Below are positions 13,231-25,600 of a stretch of DNA of 64,000 nucleotides, in pieces. Within the stretch, counting starts at the first letter, position 1. Each line of letters opens with the position of its first letter. Made by a program: the position numbers and the translations under genes. The notes under the pieces were generated by a model, which did not search any database, was not told the origin of the DNA, and was given only the letters and a program-made list of their open reading frames with translations. Source of the DNA: Ecdyonurus torrentis (lineage: Eukaryota > Arthropoda > Insecta > Ephemeroptera > Heptageniidae); NCBI GenBank assembly GCA_949318235.1, contig OX439137.1:24302653-24366652 (forward strand), in the 5' to 3' direction.

Positions 13231-14126
13231 TTTTACAAATGAATGCATCACCATCATCACCCTTATTTGCAGCGTCGAAAAAGGTGCGATTTCATTAATT
13301 TCCTATCCTAAAAGAATTGCGGTAAATTTTATTCCTCTACGTTTTTTTTTTTTTTTTTTGAAAATTTTAATACTGTTTATATAGCCTCCCAACACGCGAT
13401 CTAAATTATCGTGTGCCGTCATGCAATAGTCTATATTTGAAACCTATAAATTTAAATATATATAATTGTAAACTATACGTCGTTTCATGATATAGATCAT
13501 ATAAAAATATTTTAATTTTAAAATATAATTAAATGATTTGATATGTTTTTACTTTTTTAAAAAGTAAAAAATTATTGTTAATTATTCCTTTTTTTTTTTT
13601 TTTTTTTTAATTCACCTTTGATGCTTCTTATAACTACACACAACAGCCACAGCAGTGCATACATGCGACGGCTGCATATAATAACTATTATACTGATTTA
13701 TTGATATGACAAATCTTAAATGCTTCTTTCATTCGAGCGCTGCGCATTTTTGTCAAGCAGCTAAGATTAGCCAAAGATATATAATTGAGCTATGATGGTG
13801 CATAAAATAATAAATTTCAAATAAATCGATATTATAATAAAACCATTTCCCTCTACCTAATTTCAGTATTAGTATTATATATCCTTATGTACATATATTT
13901 CATGGTGAAATGTAAAATTGTATAAATTTCTATCCAAAATAAAAATTTTACGTATCGTTAAACACAGCTCACGCGTAACTAATATTCCTGAATAAATTGG
14001 TTCTATTAATTTAATTTTTTTATATTTATGAAATTTGGAGACAAAATTGAGAAGATTTATATTTTAGTTTGACAAATGGAACATATCTAATAATATAAAG
14101 AAAATTTAAAGAGCAAATATTTTGGG

Positions 14127-14168
14127 TATATATATAAGCTGATAGTTGAGATGAAACTACATTCAGTT
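14127..14168 (+). promoter_or_regulatory. TATA box plus TCAGT initiator (arthropod-type core promoter)
   Basis: TATATATATAAG at 14127-14138 and TCAGTT at 14163-14168 are spaced so that TATAAG sits about 30 bp before the initiator A (14165), the standard distance. TCAGT is the arthropod initiator consensus. The next ATG is 9 bp beyond the predicted start of transcription, so the 5' UTR would be very short. AT-rich sequence makes TATA-like strings common; the spacing is the argument. Confidence 0.6.
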
Positions 14169-14173
14169 ACAAA

Positions 14174-16539
14174 ATGTTCGACGGTTTACGTTATTCTCAT
14201 GGAGTTATGAGTGCGCAAGAGCGAGGTTACCATCAGTATGTATAGTGCTTTATTTTTAATTGTTATTTTATAATATATTTATATACAAACAAAATTTACT
14301 TTAATTTAAGCTAGAAATTATTGATGCATCATAAATTTCAGTAAAATGGAACCTTTAAAAATATTTTTGGCTGGGAGTAGGGTACCGACCTTATATCTCA
14401 AAAACTAGACGTGTTTTGGGTCTAAATGTGGTGTCATTGTGTATACAGCTAAGGGTCACACCTAGCCGTGATAAAAATTTCAAGATGTTTGACCATCCCG
14501 AAAACAAGAAAAAAAATATTGAAATTAACATTGGGCCTTATGGGGTTAAAATTTCAAAAAATTATATAACATTAATTTGCATGGTGACCCCCCAAAATTT
14601 TTGTATATTTGAAATTGTCTTAATCTGAAGTACCATTGTGCAAAATTTCAGACTTTTTTGACGATAAAAGTTTGAGTCTAATAGCTGACGTCGGTACCAT
14701 ATTTTTATTATTTTTATTTTTTTCTACAGTTTTATGACAATTCAAATATTTATAAATTTAGATATATATAGTCTCTTTATCTAAATTTATAATTATTTGA
14801 AGTGAATAATTTCAATGAATATATATTATTTAAAATTAAACGTTCCCCCTCTTTATTTAATTATCATTTAAATAATTTAAATTTATAGAATTTAATATAA
14901 TTATGTTAAAAATATAATATGTATAAAAAAACATATTGCTTCTTATATGATTATACTCATAATTGTTATTAAAATTTACAATATAGGCCCTATAGTTAAA
15001 ATTCTAATACCTTTTAAAAACGAAATTAAGGGGCCAATAGACTCAAAAAAGTGTTTAAAAAAATCTGCTGAAGAAATTATTATTATTATTATATATATTT
15101 TTTTAGGCAAAAAATTACCAAGAATAAATTTGTAATAACTTTTTTCAGTTTTAGCGCGCTAATCTTATATTTTGAGGAGTGTGTCCCGAAAATCAATATT
15201 TTGGATTCTTGGATGCTCAAATAAATGTTCAAGCACTAATAAATAAGTTATAAACTTAGTCATTTATGCCTAAAACCAAACTGGAAACTTACTAGAATTT
15301 TTTTAAACAATCTTTTTTTGAGACTGGACTTTTAATGAACATGAACACTACGCAAAAATGATAAACTATAATCATAAAAAGTTATTTATATGTATAATAA
15401 TTTTATTAATAACATTGATTCAGTATATTTTAATAAGAAACTTTGAAATTAATTATATTCTTGGCAAGTACTTTAAACAAATTTTCCTTACATCATCACC
15501 CTTAAATACATTCTGGTGAAAAATTGATTTATTATTATTATATTTTTATTTGACAGGGGCAACTCTCTAGCACTCGCTGGTTTCGATCCTGTAGGTCTGT
15601 TGGCAGGACTTAGTTTCATCGCATTTCTACTGCATGCCCTGCTTTCATTCCTCTTCCGACCTTCGCCCTCTGGTAGTTACTATCTACCCCAGGCTCACTC
15701 AGCCAGCAGCAGGGCTTCATCGGAACCAGTAACAAAGGCTCAAGGTCTTCTGAATTCGGCCATGGACTTTTACGTAAGTGGTCGTTTTTAATGTTTTTAT
15801 AAGTACTATGCCAAAAATTTGCAGAAAAATTTTGATGGAAGCACGGAAAAAAATAGCATAATTTGAAGCATTGAAGAATTCTTATACTGTATTGTAGAAT
15901 GCATAATGTTTCTATTTTGTAATAACATAAGTAATTATGCTGACCATCTTAACTATTATGCTATGTAGTATAATCACTATACCATATAGCATAAATTATA
16001 ATGTTTTACATAAATGTTGCTGCATTTTAGGCTAGGATAATTTTCATGTATTTATTTTTGTACCTGTGGGACGTAGAGGTTTAAAAAAAGAAGAAAAAAA
16101 AAAGTAGTTATATATGATAATTAAAAAGAATTTAATAGAAAAACATAGATTAAGAAATATTGGGGAACAAGAGATCGTGTGAGTTTTAAGACTGACAGGG
16201 ACTCCATACTCCATAGTGAAGGAAATAATATCTAATCCATGCCAAAAAAATAATAACAACATATATTATTTATTTATTAAACACCAAGGTGTACTTATAC
16301 ATATTTATATACATATTTTTATACATATGTATACATATGTATATAACAACATATATGTGAACTAGTTACTTTCATGTAGAAAGCACCCCCCCCCCCCCCC
16401 AAATATATCGAGTACCTACTACAAAAACAACTTTTTAATTTTGAATGAAAAAAAAAATATTTTAACATTTTGTTTGTTTTGTTTTTTTGTACAGGAAAAT
16501 ATGAATGGCGAAGGAATTGGTTTAAAAAACAGACATTAA
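14174..16539 (+). CDS. Unrecognised 107-residue single-pass membrane protein, 3 exons
   Basis: I do not recognise this family. Coding exons are 14174-14235 (MFDGLRYSHGVMSAQERGYH plus two bases), 15557-15773 and 16495-16539. Donors are GTATGT and GTAAGT, acceptors TTTGACAG and TTGTACAG, and the phases join into 107 codons and a TAA. The product has a short hydrophilic N terminus and a hydrophobic segment at about residues 32-54 (PVGLLAGLSFIAFLLHALLS) that is followed by Arg. Then comes a Ser/Tyr/Ala-rich tail containing SGSYYLPQAHSASSR and a short basic end (GIGLKNRH). The codon use of exon 2 is far less AT-rich than its surroundings, a strong sign of real coding. A TATA/initiator promoter lies just upstream. 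The membrane segment could serve as a signal anchor. Exon 3 is short and is the least certain. Confidence 0.72.
14381..14699. mobile_element. Possible MITE in intron 1 of the membrane-protein gene
   Basis: It is bounded by GGTACCGAC at 14381 and its inverse GTCGGTACC at about 14690. The interior is slightly richer in G/C than the intron around it. Only short terminal matches are visible, so the call is weak. Confidence 0.35.
15851..16070. repeat. Dispersed repeat, GCATAAATTATAATGTT family
   Basis: Matches 54900-55080 through GTATAATCACTATACCATAT, ATAAATGTTGCTGCATT and CATGTATTTATTTTT. Numerous TATGC/GCATA inverted motifs suggest a foldback element. It lies in intron 2 of the membrane-protein gene. 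Confidence 0.5.
16386..16400. repeat. Poly-C run (15 C)
   Basis: A cytosine homopolymer in an AT-rich intron. Confidence 0.95.
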
Positions 16540-17999
16540 TTTTACATCAAGACATTTATTTATGTATTTATTTTGCATCAATTAAAAATTATGTAATTAT
16601 AAAAAAAACATTAATTATTTTACTTTTACCCATTACATTAGTTAGATTATAATAAGCATGTATATATTTTTTCTTTTCAATACATGCATGTTATTAAGAG
16701 AACAAAATTAGGTGGGCAAATTAGATTATAAAGATAATATTTCGTGTATAAAAAAAAAAAAAAAAAAAAGTCCTTAAATATTAATAGCAACATATTATAT
16801 GATTAGATAATTCAAACCTAAAATATTTATAGAAGTTTTACTTGGATTATAGTTTAGTTTTAGCTTAAACCACCACAAATTATCCCCATAAGGCACAGGA
16901 CTAAAGGTCATATTGTTTTAACAAAAGTTTTTTTTTCAAAAAAAAAAATGTTTGATAGCAATCAGCATCAAGGACTAATTTATTATTATTATTATGTGGT
17001 AGAATTAACAGAAAGCATGACACAGCATACTCCTCCCAAATAAATCTGACCGCTTCTGTTAAAGTTTCCCATATATATTTAACATTTTGGAGAGATTAAC
17101 GATTCAGTCAGATTTTTTCCCGAGGAGTACTTTTTACAATTTTTTTTTTTTTTTTTTTTTAATTTCAGTTAACTTTTGAGATAATATACAGCACATCAGT
17201 AATTAAAAAATAAAAACAATTAGGAGGACAATTTATAAATATTTAAAAAGCAAGCTCCTTCTTAATTTTTAGGAAATGCAACTTTCTTTTTGTGATTTCA
17301 AAACATTTCTTTCCAGTTTTTTGTTTAATCAAAAAAGTTAGAATTTTCTTCGGGTCATCAAATTTTACCATTCTTATTGACAGTGTAAAATAAAAACAGT
17401 GTTTTTAATAACAAAAACAAACTAATTTGATGAAAAAGAAATCTTTGCAATGTAATCATTGAAAAATTTGCTTGCTCGTTTGCTTGGTAAAAAAAAAAAA
17501 AAAAAAAAAAAAGTGGTCTCCTCTTATTTTCTTCCCAAATTTATCCTTTTTTTTATGCAATAAATAATTATACAATATATATTTTTTAAAAATCTGTGTC
17601 ATTTGTTATATTTTTAGTTATTTAATTAAAAAGCTCTACGTGACATAAAATTATATTTTTCTTTATAATAATATACATATATTATTGTTATAATCTATAA
17701 AATTGTCATTTTCTATGTAAAAATATTTTCTTATAATATATTTATTAAATTTTTTTTATTTGCTTAAAACTAATTATATTTGCAAAGCTATAAATATTTT
17801 ATTTTAATTATTTCAAAAAAAAAATCTCAACTTAAAAACATTAGAAAATAAGTAATAAAAAAAGTACAAAATGTTCTTTTTCGTCCTAGTAATTTTTTAT
17901 ACAAAATAAATTAGATTTAATTGAAATAATTAAAAATAAAATTATATTAGAAAGTTATGTAAAAAGTGTTTACAATAGTTAAAGCAATTACATATATTT
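16540..17999. other. Intergenic gap between convergent genes, nothing recognised
   Basis: This 1.46-kb, very AT-rich stretch lies between the ends of the membrane-protein gene (+) and the kinesin gene (-). It should hold both 3' UTRs. Poly-A/T runs are near 16750, 17140 and 17490. I see no exon or structured RNA. Confidence 0.6.
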
Positions 18000-18100
18000 T
18001 TATCTATTGCTATTTTCTTTGTTATAATTAATAGGTTTTACAGCAAAAGGTTTTTTGAATTTTTTGAAATTATTCCTGAGTGGAGTACGTCGTCTCCTTC
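18000..18100 (-). CDS. KIF18A: Probable terminal coding exon of the kinesin-8 gene
   Basis: The acceptor TATTGTTTCAG precedes an open stretch that joins in phase to exon 20746-20344. It encodes a strongly basic tail ([16 protein letters not shown], then [11 protein letters not shown]) and a TAA. Basic tails that bind microtubules are known for kinesin-8. If exon 19920-19863 is included instead, translation stops there and this sequence would be 3' UTR. Confidence 0.6.
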
Positions 18101-21100
18101 CTGAAACAATAAATAACAATATTTAACATTAGATAGACTATATTAAGAGAAATAAATCATTGCAGTTAGGTATATTTGAAAGAAAGAGAAAGTGATAGGA
18201 GAAACCAGCAAGGGCCTTACTATCTTCACTATGGTAAGGCCCTTGCTGGTTTCTCCTATTCTTTTCTTTCAAATTTTTTATAATTAGTTTAAAAGTTGTG
18301 TTAATTAGTTCTAAGTAATTAAAATACCTTTCCTTAGTGTTAATAATCAATTTAAGGAAAAAACCATCGCGGTTAGGATCAATATTAAAGAAAAGGATAG
18401 AATAACCAGCAAGGTACAGTACAGTACAAGACAAGACACTGCTCAGTGATGTGCTCAAGTAATTTTCTTCTTTGATTGATAATGTCATTAATATATGACG
18501 AAAGCTCTCAGTTATAAAATTAACTTTTTTATTACAAAACACTGTGCCATGCGAGACTTCGACCTCTCCATAGAACTTCTACTGTGGTAAGGCCCTTGCT
18601 GGTTATTCTATCCTTTTCTTAGTGTTAATAAGCAAATCAAAGAAAAGTAAAGATTAAATAATTAAAGCACGCTATATTGAAAGTTTTATGATGCAAAATT
18701 CTTTAATTAAAATAGATACAAAAATGGGGGATGCAAAATTGCAAGCTCAAGGCTGCTAATTAGAGAATTTTACTACTGTGATTGTAATGCAACCAAACTC
18801 ACCTGATTTACCACTCGCCATACATTACATAGTTACATAAAAAATTTTAATTTTAAATAATACTTGCTAGAGTAATTATCTTTAAACTCTGACAAAGGCA
18901 TATACACATATTCTGTTCTCTTGGATTAATTAATGAAATTTCACCAATGTGTTTGTGCCTAATTGTTGAATTTTTTTAGTTCATCATTCTCATTATTATT
19001 AGTCAAGTGGAATTTGGACATAGGGTATCATATTTCTGAAAAAGCTTAATACTGTATTATACTCAATACTACACTGTACCAAAAACCATATAAAATTAGC
19101 CAAACCTTCATTCTATTCTACTAGCTTCAGTTACTTTCTATAATTTTATTGAAAAACTATTTTGATAAGAAGAAATCACATGCAATTACACTACAGTCAA
19201 TATATTAACAAACCAAAAACCAAGATGTATAAATTGGGAAGGTGGTGCTAGTTTGCTTAGGTAGCACCAGGTATGAAAAGTCATACAAGGTGAATCATAA
19301 CAAGAGGGGAAATTTCAAGCGCCGCAAGATTGGCATAAGAGAGGAATTTTTCCCCCTCTCTTCTTCCAGGTACATACTGTATTGACTAATAACGGAACAA
19401 CTGTTTTGTGGCTGAATATAAGTGATTTTGCTTACATCTGTTTCCGTTTCAACATTCTGCACATGCGTAGTAAGTAGAAACAGAAGCAGCTGTTACCGAA
19501 ATCGCTTATTGTTGGCCTCAAAACAGTTGTTCCTTTATTAGTCAATTGTACCTGAGAGATCATGTGGGTCTGTTGACAATCACCTCTTGTATGACGTATG
19601 TCAAATTTCAAAGTTTTACAAAGGGAAACGAGTTCTGACGATGGGGTGTATTATCACCATACACCTTGCCAAAAAAACAGTTCTATGCGTATGATAGGAC
19701 ACGCTAATATCAATTTTCAATTCTTTGACATAATTTCCTATCAAAGTGGCAAAAAAAAATAGTTTATGTCATATCATACCTATAGAATCATTGACCATTT
19801 AAACCATTTTGACCATTACAGTGGACAGCTGTTAAAAACAATTGTTTATTGCAAGTAAAAACCTTCATTTCCATGGCGGTACTAAAGGACTCATTCTCTT
19901 CACCTGTTTGTCTTGATGGCCTGAATAAAAAGAAAGGGGGACATTTGAACTTGGATCATGAATATTATTGTAAGCTGTAGGATGAACGTAAACTTAATAA
20001 TTAAAATTTGATAAATAAAAAGTCATATTTTTCTGAGCTCACCTATAAACACTATGCAATACTTTGAAGATAGAATAAATAGAAAACATAAAAATAAAGC
20101 ATAATAATTAACATAGCATGCTTTAAAGTAGATTTCAAGCATTTTATTAAAAAGGCAGTACAATATTTTTATTGAAGAGGTTGCAATAAAAAGCATGCAT
20201 GCATACATGTTAACATAAGCAAAATTACAAAATAATAATAATAAATAAATAAATTTAAAAAACAAACATGCAAAAGTGATACAAAAGTGAAGTGAACTAA
20301 AACAGGATACTTCTGACATGCCGAACATATTTTCTTTCATTACCTGCACTGGAGCCAGGACGTGCAAGTGAGACACGTGCAGATGGTGTGCTTCTAATTA
20401 TTGGAGATACTCTTCGAGCTACTTTAGCAGCCGAAGCACTTCCAGCCTCTTCTGGTGTCTGTTTCACAGATGGGGCTGCGAGACGAGACATCTTACTGGG
20501 TGGTGGGTTGAGAGTGGCAGGAGATACTCTCATATTAGTAACCTCTACTGGGGCTGAAGATAGTTTCTTTATGAACACAGAAGGGAAACCTGAAGTCTTG
20601 GAGGTTGGAGGGATGAGAGTTCTGTGAACATTGCTCAACTTTGCAGGAGCGGGTGGTTCAGGGTTGACAGAAGTAGAGGGATGGCATGTGCTGGTAGCAG
20701 GTACACAGAATGTTGCATTTAGAGGCTGTGCTAGCTCTTCAGTGTCCTGTAAACATACAATATTTTTCATATCAATAACTTGTGCACATTATCTAGCTGT
20801 AACTTTCACTTTCAAGGATATTTCTCTATTAAAGAGGAAGTTCAGGGGTTACAACATGGCTTTGTCAATGCTAGATAATGAACTGTTCATAAACTCACAT
20901 AATGATGACCCAAAGCCCTTCCGTAGCTCCGCAAACTTGTGATCATCCTGCGAGATATGCAACCTTTCCCGTCTCTTTTATGTCATAGTTACAGCTTTAC
21001 TATAGAAAAAGTTGTAGCAGGTTGCATCTCGCTGGATGAGGGCATGTACGTGGGGCTACCATGGGGCTATGGAAGGGTTTTTTGGGGCATCATAGGTGAG

Positions 21101-22618
21101 TCAATGAACACTTCATCTCATTATCTAACATTGAAAAAGCCATGTTGTAACCCCTGAACTTCTCTTTTAAGTTTATCTAGTACTTTATAATTTTATTAAC
21201 AGTACAGTACTGTATCAGTTTATTTCCAAATCCTACTTCTTACTGTAATAAATATTAATGAAAAATTGACTATACGATTTGTATAATAATAAAAAGATTT
21301 GATGTTAGATCAAATCTTTTTATTATTATCTATTTACTGTATTACTGTGTTCACAAGAAGAATAAGAAGGGGGGAAAAATTGATTCATACCTCAGGCTCT
21401 TTGGATTGCTCTTCTTTGATTGGCTCCTGGAATGTGACATTGCCTGATTGACGAATCGTAGTGATGATTTTCTCATAGGTTTGTTCCATATCAGGACTTA
21501 TACTTTTCAAGGCAATCAACACACAACGCATGGTGTATGATATGTCAGCTAACTGCATCCAAACAGAGTGAAGAGAGCTGAGGTCTGTTTCATAAGTAGC
21601 ACATATCGTCTTGCTGATTTCTACTTGCTTCTTCAGCTCATATACATTTGCCTGCAACATTATATGTAGTAATATAATTAATTAAAATAAAGGTTACAGT
21701 GCATTCATAAGATACAGTAGCAACATCAGGAATTAAAAAGCAAAGGGACATAAATTAGGTTGGTTTTAATATAGGCCTAATATTTAAATTGAAAGCACTT
21801 AATAATCATCGTAACAAAATATTGAGATATTAAGGAAAATATGGTTAGGTGTGATAATTTTGAAGAAAAAAAAAAAATTTGATACGCGAAATCCTTAGGA
21901 TAAGATGAGAAGGACTTCACTATGGTAAGACCCTGGTAATGGTAATAGGCTGGTTTTCTCCTATTCATTTTCTTTCAAATTTATTATAATAAAGTATTGA
22001 ATCTTTGATGGTTACTTATTTGCGAATTATCATTATCAAAGCCACGCAATATTTTTCAAACAAGCTTTAACTAGAGCTTCATTTTCCCATAATATCAAAT
22101 GTTAAATCAAGACAGGAACGTAGTCGCCTGCTAGCACTTTGTCTTTGTATTAATGGCCTTTCAATTTGTTTCTTTTCTCACTAAACCAGACTTTAGGAAA
22201 GCTTTGACCCCCCCCCCCCCAGGGGTGGATCCAGGGGGGGCGGTGGGGGCGACCGCCCCCCCCCCCAAACGGCCCACGTGGGTGAAAACAATAAACAAAA
22301 ATTGAAAAAAAATTAGTCCATAAAAAAAATTTGCGCCTTCGGCGCAACTTTTATTGCTGGATAAGCGTTTGAATCCTGATTATATATATAAAAAAATAAT
22401 TTAACATCCCCTAGTTGTCATGTCATCAGGGTAATATATAAGAGATATAGTTCTGTTAGTACTTGGACATCAACGAAATATTTTGCTTGCGATAAGAACT
22501 ATATATATATAAAAAAAAAAAAACTTTAATGTAAATTTGATATTTATCTCGAAATATTTTTCCATCCAAATATATAAGTTATTTAGAATATATTGTAGAA
22601 TATAGTAAATTGGTATAC

Positions 22619-22657
<39 letters not shown>

Positions 22658-25600
22658 AGAAGAAGAAGAAGAAGAAGAAGAAGAAGAAGAAGAAGAGAAG
22701 AAGAAGAAGAAAAATTAATAATACACAATATTAGTAGTTTATTTTTTAAATTTTGCCCTTTTTTTCAAGATTTTTTTTTCATTGAAATAACATTAATAAT
22801 TTAACAGAGATCAAAATTGAAAATATTTCAGAACACATTTTGTATACTTTTACTTCTTTTTTTCTTACATAAAAAAAAAAAAAAAAAAAAATTGGCAATT
22901 CAAGAATATTTTTTCAAAGGCATACTAATTTTGCATTTTTTTCCAAAAAGGGGCGTGGCCAAATAAATTTTTTCGCCTGCGGCGCGCTACCCCCCCCCCC
23001 ACCCAAACAAAATTCCCGGATCCGCCCCTGCCCCCCCCCCTCTCATTGCTCCGTGGGCTACTTGCAGCTAGTGCTCTGCCTCAAAAAGGTTGGTAAAAAT
23101 AGGTAACTACATAATAATTACGTTTTAAAAAAAATAATTAGAAAATAGTTGGTAGAGATTAGAGCACGTTGATTTGAAAATTAATAAAACGCGAAAATTC
23201 TCTAATTTAAATAGTAAATTTAATTATTAAAATTAGAGAATTTTCGCGTTTTATTAATTTTCAATTCAATGTGCTCTAATCTCTACCAACTATTTTCTAA
23301 TTATTTTTTTTTAAACGTAATTAATACCAACCGCGATGGTTTTTTCCTATATATTATAACTACATAATAATAAAGTAAATCTTACCGAAGCAGACATGAA
23401 TGGCATAATGGCATCAGTAAGCTCAACTGATACACATTCAGCAGCTTTCTTGAAGTCTAAGAGAGCATCACTGAATAATGTCTTGGCATCCAGCTCCACT
23501 TCTTCAGCTGCTTTCAATCTGTTTTGTAGACTGGTGCGCTGCACTTCTGTCTTGGAGATCAGACTTGAAATCTGACAATTAAAATAAATAAATAAAATTA
23601 AGATGCACTATAGTTTATTATTTTCTTTCTCACATTGTGTAACTATTTACTTTTTATGATACGTCATTGTAACCAAAACTGCAGGGTATTTGTTTCTCCA
23701 TTTTGGCATTTCTACTAATAATCTGTCATTTTCTGGGTTCTTTTTGATTTCCCAAAATCGAGAGTTAACTGTATTATATACAGGGAAACCAATGACAAAG
23801 TTCGTAGCTGGGTGAAGACATTGATGGAACAGTTACCAATTGATTTACCCCCGTAAGCTGCAACGCTAACTAACTAGTTAAAGTTGTTATTTCGATTGTT
23901 GCAACAAGTAAAAAAAGATAACTAAGGTTTAACTAAAGGTTGCAGCTTATATCCGTAAGACATTTTGAAAGTGACGGCCCACTTTTAAGTAGTTTCCACT
24001 CTAAGCAACTGAGGCCCTTGAAACATCTTAATGTAAATATTTGTGCTAAGGTCAGTGTGCAATCAAGATCTTTACCTAGCTATGGACTTCATCGCGGTAA
24101 GTTACTTGTTGGCTTCCCTATTCTATCCTTTGATAATACATTTAAACCAAAACGTTATTATTTTATTTATTATTATTTCCTAATTTGTTACTGTATTTAC
24201 CTTTGTTTCAGTTGAGTCTTTTTTGAGACAGTTCACTTTCTCAATCTTATCTATCTTCTTCTTGAAATTATATTCCAAGGACTTCAGCTGGGCTGTCAGT
24301 TGATACTTGGCATCCAGAGCCTTCTTGAGACCAATGTCAGCCACTTGCAGAAGTCGAAGTTCTTCTAGCAAGCTAGTTACCAAGTTCTCAGAGCTGGAGA
24401 TCACATCAGCAGGAGGAGCCTGAGGAAACAAAACATATATGACATTATTTTGCAATAAATTAATACAATATAAAAAATACACTCTATTGAATAATTTTGA
24501 ATTTTGAATTTTACAAGTTCTAGTATGGAAAATCAACAAAACAACCTCATGCAACTGAAGAACTTCAATCCTTAATGAACTTATGAAACTGTTACAAACA
24601 TTTTTAATAAAATTAAGGGGACAATTTCCTGAGTTATATACAGTAAAGATTAAGAAGAAGAAACATGGATTGCTTTGAAAAATTGATGAAAGGGAGTTGA
24701 GCTGTATCTGACAGGGACTCTTGTGTTTGAGAGAATAATTTCTAACTCATACTGAAACTGAATGAATTATACTTTAAAAAAATTTATACAGAAAAAGTTC
24801 TTACGATTTGCATTTCAGATTTATCAGGTGGTGTTGGAGGAGGAGTTGCTTTCAGAACAGACAATTCAGTCTCAAGTTCCAAGACTTTTGTCTTCAATAA
24901 GGTCACATCGTCAGTGTTATGTGATAGCTCTGCACCACAACGTAGAGCTCTATTTTCAGCCTCTAGAGTGGCTAAACGATGATGTAAATCTGTAGTATCA
25001 TCTTGTGAATATGCTATTGGTACACCACCTCCCATAGTTTTTTCTGCCTCTAGTTCTTCAATTCTGGCATTGAGCGTTGTTGTGGTGCTCTGAAGTTGTA
25101 CTTCAAGTTGTGTTTTCTCTGCACGTAAGCTAGCAATTTCTGCCTGGGCTGCCTCAATCACACGAGTATACTCTCTGGTTGTTAGATTAACAGACACAGA
25201 GTTCTTCTTAACCTGTAAACAAAAATTATGTACGTGCAATAAGAATCTTTAAGTAATTTTAATAGAATCTCAGAGTTCAAATTTGGCTCAGATTTTTTAG
25301 GCTAAATACGATAAATTTGTTATGTCATAGTCATGTGCTCAAGGGTTTGAATACGTAGTACAAATTTTAGTACAGTATTAGGTATGTTTTTATTATTATT
25401 ATTATTATTTTAAAGCATGTCAGAAGGAATTCCGACTCACTACGGTACAATGAAAGATAACAAGGTGGAAGCGACATCGAGTGAGTAGTTTTGCTCATGA
25501 AACTAAGTATTCAAGTGATGTCACAAAAACTAGTGAGTCTGGAGTGATTTTGAACCACTGGTGCTTGGAATTATTTTTTATGTGTATACTGCTTTGAAAA

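Noticed and set aside
14416..14628. 70-codon plus-strand frame in intron 1 of the membrane-protein gene
   Set aside because: It lies within a stretch bounded by GGTACCGAC/GTCGGTACC, shows no homology I recognise, and joining the exons across it gives a better protein.
20388..20942. Plus-strand open frames of 79 and 103 codons
   Set aside because: They lie antisense to the kinesin tail exon 20746-20344 and over the palindromic MITE; the minus-strand frame joins in phase with the rest of the kinesin.
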